Part shown: positions 5,455 through 7,192 of the stretch, one piece after another
Layout: every line of letters begins with the position of its first letter
How positions within the stretch are numbered: position 1 is the first letter of the stretch
DNA from: CAYXVU01 sp964468725
Lineage (GTDB): Bacteria; Acidobacteriota; Blastocatellia; UBA7656
Assembly: GCA_964468725.1 (NCBI GenBank)
Contig: CAYXVU010000280.1
Coordinates: 1-7,192 of the forward strand
Direction: 5' to 3'
Length of the DNA: 7,192 nucleotides
Position numbers and translations under genes: made by a program
The notes under the pieces: model-generated
Told to the model about the DNA's origin: nothing
Seen by the model: only the letters and a program-made list of their open reading frames with translations
Database searches by the model: none

Positions 5455-6042
5455 ATGGTCAGAATCGCTCAGCAACATCGCCAAACGCGCGAGACCGAGG
5501 TCTTCGTCACGATCAATCTGGATGGCAAAGGTGAATCGCAGATTGCCACCGGCATCGGCTTTCTCGATCATATGCTCGACCTCTTCGCGCGACACGGATT
5601 GTTCGACCTTGAGGTCACCTGCAAAGGCGACCTGCACATTGACGGCCATCACTCGGTCGAAGACATTGCCCTCACCCTCGGCCAAGCCTTTGCCGAAGCC
5701 GTCGGCGATAAACATGGCATCGTGCGCTTCGGCGCGGCCTATGTGCCGATGGACGAAACCTTAGTCCGTAGCGTCGTGGATCTGAGCGGTCGCGCCTATC
5801 TGGTTTATCACGTGCCTGCCGTGCGCCCGCGCATCGGCGAGTTGGAGGTTGAACTCGTCGAACACTTCTGGCGCTCATTTTCTGGGGAAGCGCATTGCAA
5901 TCTGCATATCGAATTACTCTACGGTTCGAACCAGCACCACATCATCGAAGCCGTCTTCAAATCCGCTGCCAAAGCCTGTTCGGCGGCCACCCGCTTTTCC
6001 GACCGCATCGAAGGCGTGTTGTCAACCAAAGGCAGTCTGTAA
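5455..6042 (+). CDS. hisB: Imidazoleglycerol-phosphate dehydratase
   Basis: 195 residues, the normal size of the monofunctional enzyme; there is no N-terminal histidinol-phosphatase domain as in enterobacterial HisB. It dehydrates imidazole glycerol phosphate to imidazole acetol phosphate in histidine synthesis, in the cytoplasm, using manganese. Diagnostic motifs are GIGFLDHMLDLFARHG (33-48), DGHHSVEDIALTLGQA (63-78) with metal ligands H65, H66 and E69, and GSNQHHIIEAVFKSAAKA (157-174) with H161, H162 and E165. The ATG at 5455 has AGGAG (5444-5448) 6 bases upstream. No other his gene is next to it: the upstream neighbour is the secreted cysteine protein and downstream is a restriction-modification pair. 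The histidine genes are therefore dispersed, or the operon was interrupted here. Codon and base use match the GC-rich neighbours upstream; one sampled 60-base line is 63% GC. Confidence 0.97.
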   Translation: MVRIAQQHRQTRETEVFVTINLDGKGESQIATGIGFLDHMLDLFARHGLFDLEVTCKGDLHIDGHHSVEDIALTLGQAFAEAVGDKHGIVRFGAAYVPMDETLVRSVVDLSGRAYLVYHVPAVRPRIGELEVELVEHFWRSFSGEAHCNLHIELLYGSNQHHIIEAVFKSAAKACSAATRFSDRIEGVLSTKGSL

Positions 6043-6080
6043 GGGTAGCGTCATATCTGATTCAATAACTGGTCGACCTT

Positions 6081-6764
6081 ATGCAATACGAAGACTTTGA
6101 ATTTAAAATCCCGATAGAAAACGCTGACTATAAGGAAAGCTCGGACTCCGTCCTTTCTTCCATTGCCTCCATCATTCAAGCAGCGATTGATAAAGGAAAA
6201 AACAAAATCATCATCAACACAAATCTCAAACGCGGATTGCCTATGGTAAATATCAATAAAGTTGCAGGTCCCTTTGTAGAAGCATGGGCATATGAAACAT
6301 TTTGCGATGTGTGTGAAGATGAAAATAATTGGTATCAGTTAGTAAACGTCGAAGCGTTAGGGCGGCTGTCTCAAGCTGACATCATTCTCCAATTCAGAAA
6401 GTCGAGAAAAGTAGAATCCAGTATCACTGCTGAAGTTGAGGTGAAAGCTACCTCAGAAGATATTGAAGGGAGCGGTAAATCGCCAAACATTACGTCTTTC
6501 GGTCGAATCAGAACGGCTTACGTAGAAGACCCTAACTATCTTTTCGTGATTCTTTCATTGCAGCATCGGGTCTATTCGCTCAAAGATAGCAAGACAGGGT
6601 TGATGAACGGGATTATGGAAGTCATTTCGCACCGGGCTTACGATTTGAAATTTTTATCCTCGAAAGACCTGAGTTATAATCCGGCATTGGGAACCGGACA
6701 AATTCAAATCCGAGATATTCATTATGTTTCTGTTGAGCAACGTACTACATGGGAATTTGTCTAG
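6081..6764 (+). CDS. Probable type II restriction endonuclease, PD-(D/E)XK fold
   Basis: 227 residues. I infer the function from a PD-(D/E)XK-like core and from the methyltransferase gene that follows. A helix with an acidic residue (E67 in GPFVEAWAYETF) comes first, then D100 in SQADIILQF, then the strand AEVEVKAT carrying E120-x-K122. These match the usual Asp ... Glu-x-Lys metal-binding catalytic set. A further strand (YLFVILSL, 153-160) fits the fold. Such enzymes cut unmethylated invading DNA at a short site. The family might be ScaI-like given size and partner, but I cannot confirm this and cannot state the recognition sequence. The ATG at 6081 has no Shine-Dalgarno sequence, and an in-frame TAA at 6066 excludes a longer start. 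Two sampled lines are 37% and 43% GC, well below hisB, consistent with horizontal transfer. Confidence 0.75.
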   Translation: MQYEDFEFKIPIENADYKESSDSVLSSIASIIQAAIDKGKNKIIINTNLKRGLPMVNINKVAGPFVEAWAYETFCDVCEDENNWYQLVNVEALGRLSQADIILQFRKSRKVESSITAEVEVKATSEDIEGSGKSPNITSFGRIRTAYVEDPNYLFVILSLQHRVYSLKDSKTGLMNGIMEVISHRAYDLKFLSSKDLSYNPALGTGQIQIRDIHYVSVEQRTTWEFV

Positions 6765-6860
6765 CTTTTGGATAAGAAATATCTCGGTTCCGCCAGACGA
6801 GATGTTACACGGTGGTATGCCTTAGCTGTTAAATGCGGTTGGATAAAGATTGATGAATAA
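6765..6860 (+). other. Open in-frame segment after the endonuclease stop, overlapping the methyltransferase start
   Basis: After the TAG at 6762-6764 the same frame stays open for 31 codons to a TAA at 6858-6860. It would encode a basic, aromatic-rich peptide including RRDVTRWYALAVKCGW. Its stop overlaps the methyltransferase ATG (6853) by 8 bases, the spacing expected for translational coupling. It may be a former C-terminal part of the endonuclease cut off by a premature TAG, a small separate frame starting at the TTG at 6768 (no good ribosome binding site), or a chance opening; 31 open codons are not statistically rare. Confidence 0.3.
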
Positions 6861-7192
6861 GATTGAAGTTATAGCAGGAGACGCTATTTTTGAAATGGCG
6901 AAGTTACCAGATGAATCCATCGATTTGGTAATTGCCGACCCTCCCTACAACCTCGGTAAGAATTATGGCAATGATTCAGACTGTCAAAATTTCACCCGAT
7001 ATATTGAGTTTTCTGCGAACTGGTTGAAGCAAGCACACCGAGTCCTGAAGCCATCAGGCACGTTATATGCGTTTATGGGAGTTCGATTCATTTCTTATCT
7101 TTACCAAATACTGGAAAACACTTTACAGATGGAATTCAATAGCTGGATTTCCTGGCACTATACGCAAGGATTGGGTAAAACCAAAGGGTTTT
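6853..7192 (+). CDS. Site-specific DNA methyltransferase (N4-cytosine or N6-adenine), partial at right edge
   Basis: The first 113 residues of an amino-methyltransferase cut by the window edge. The catalytic motif IV is DPPYNLGKNYGN (29-40), which lies near the N-terminus. The S-adenosylmethionine-binding FxGxG motif is not seen before it, so the enzyme has the beta order of motifs and motif I should lie downstream. Other typical parts are WLKQAHRVLKPSGTLYAFMG (57-76) and WHYTQGLGKTKGF (101-113), a stretch common in this group just before motif I. It would methylate the endonuclease's recognition site and protect host DNA. The ATG at 6853 has no clear Shine-Dalgarno sequence; it overlaps the stop of the open segment 6765-6860, suggesting coupled translation. 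The target base (m4C or m6A) cannot be decided from this part. The region is AT-rich like the endonuclease gene. Confidence 0.9.
   Translation, partial: MNKIEVIAGDAIFEMAKLPDESIDLVIADPPYNLGKNYGNDSDCQNFTRYIEFSANWLKQAHRVLKPSGTLYAFMGVRFISYLYQILENTLQMEFNSWISWHYTQGLGKTKGF

Noticed and set aside
6071..6078. Palindrome GGTCGACC two bases before the endonuclease ATG, as a possible operator
   Set aside because: Eight-base palindromes are expected dozens of times in a window of this size and the symmetry does not extend outward.

Overview
The window looks like a chromosomal segment of a moderately GC-rich Gram-negative bacterium, most likely an acidobacterium (Acidobacteriota, Blastocatellia-like). The lineage call is an inference. 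It rests on the secreted subtilase with a fervidolysin-like prodomain and an IPT/TIG-like tail, on the small secreted cysteine protein, and on the general protein style. No rRNA or other decisive marker is present.

Layout. Bases 1-1504 are on the minus strand. A riboflavin/antitermination pair, ribH then nusB, is followed by a separately promoted gene starting at 316 that encodes a CheA-like histidine phosphotransfer domain and runs off the left edge. A strong sigma70-type promoter (TTGACA, 18 bp, TATACT) lies just upstream of ribH. It falls inside the longest ribH reading frame and so shows that the longer start is wrong. From 1692 everything is on the plus strand: rseP (intramembrane site-2 protease with two PDZ domains), a secreted S8 serine protease, a small secreted cysteine-containing protein of unknown function, and hisB (imidazoleglycerol-phosphate dehydratase). 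hisB stands alone here, without other his genes. The 143-base gap before hisB holds two consecutive imperfect hairpins bracketed by a 10-bp direct repeat, the second copy of which includes the hisB ribosome binding site.

From about 6081 to the right edge the DNA becomes clearly more AT-rich. It encodes a type II restriction-modification pair: a PD-(D/E)XK endonuclease and the N-terminal part of a DPPY-type (beta-order) amino-methyltransferase that runs off the right edge. This is most simply a horizontally acquired defence island placed directly after hisB. The 96 bases after the endonuclease stop stay open in the same frame and end with a stop that overlaps the methyltransferase start. This suggests either a lost C-terminal extension or a small coupled reading frame.

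How the genes fit together. ribH and nusB form a commonly seen housekeeping pair. rseP, the secreted protease and the cysteine protein all belong to the envelope or secretome, but no functional link between them is shown. The restriction and modification genes act as a pair. I found no tRNA, rRNA, CRISPR array, transposase or complete insertion sequence.
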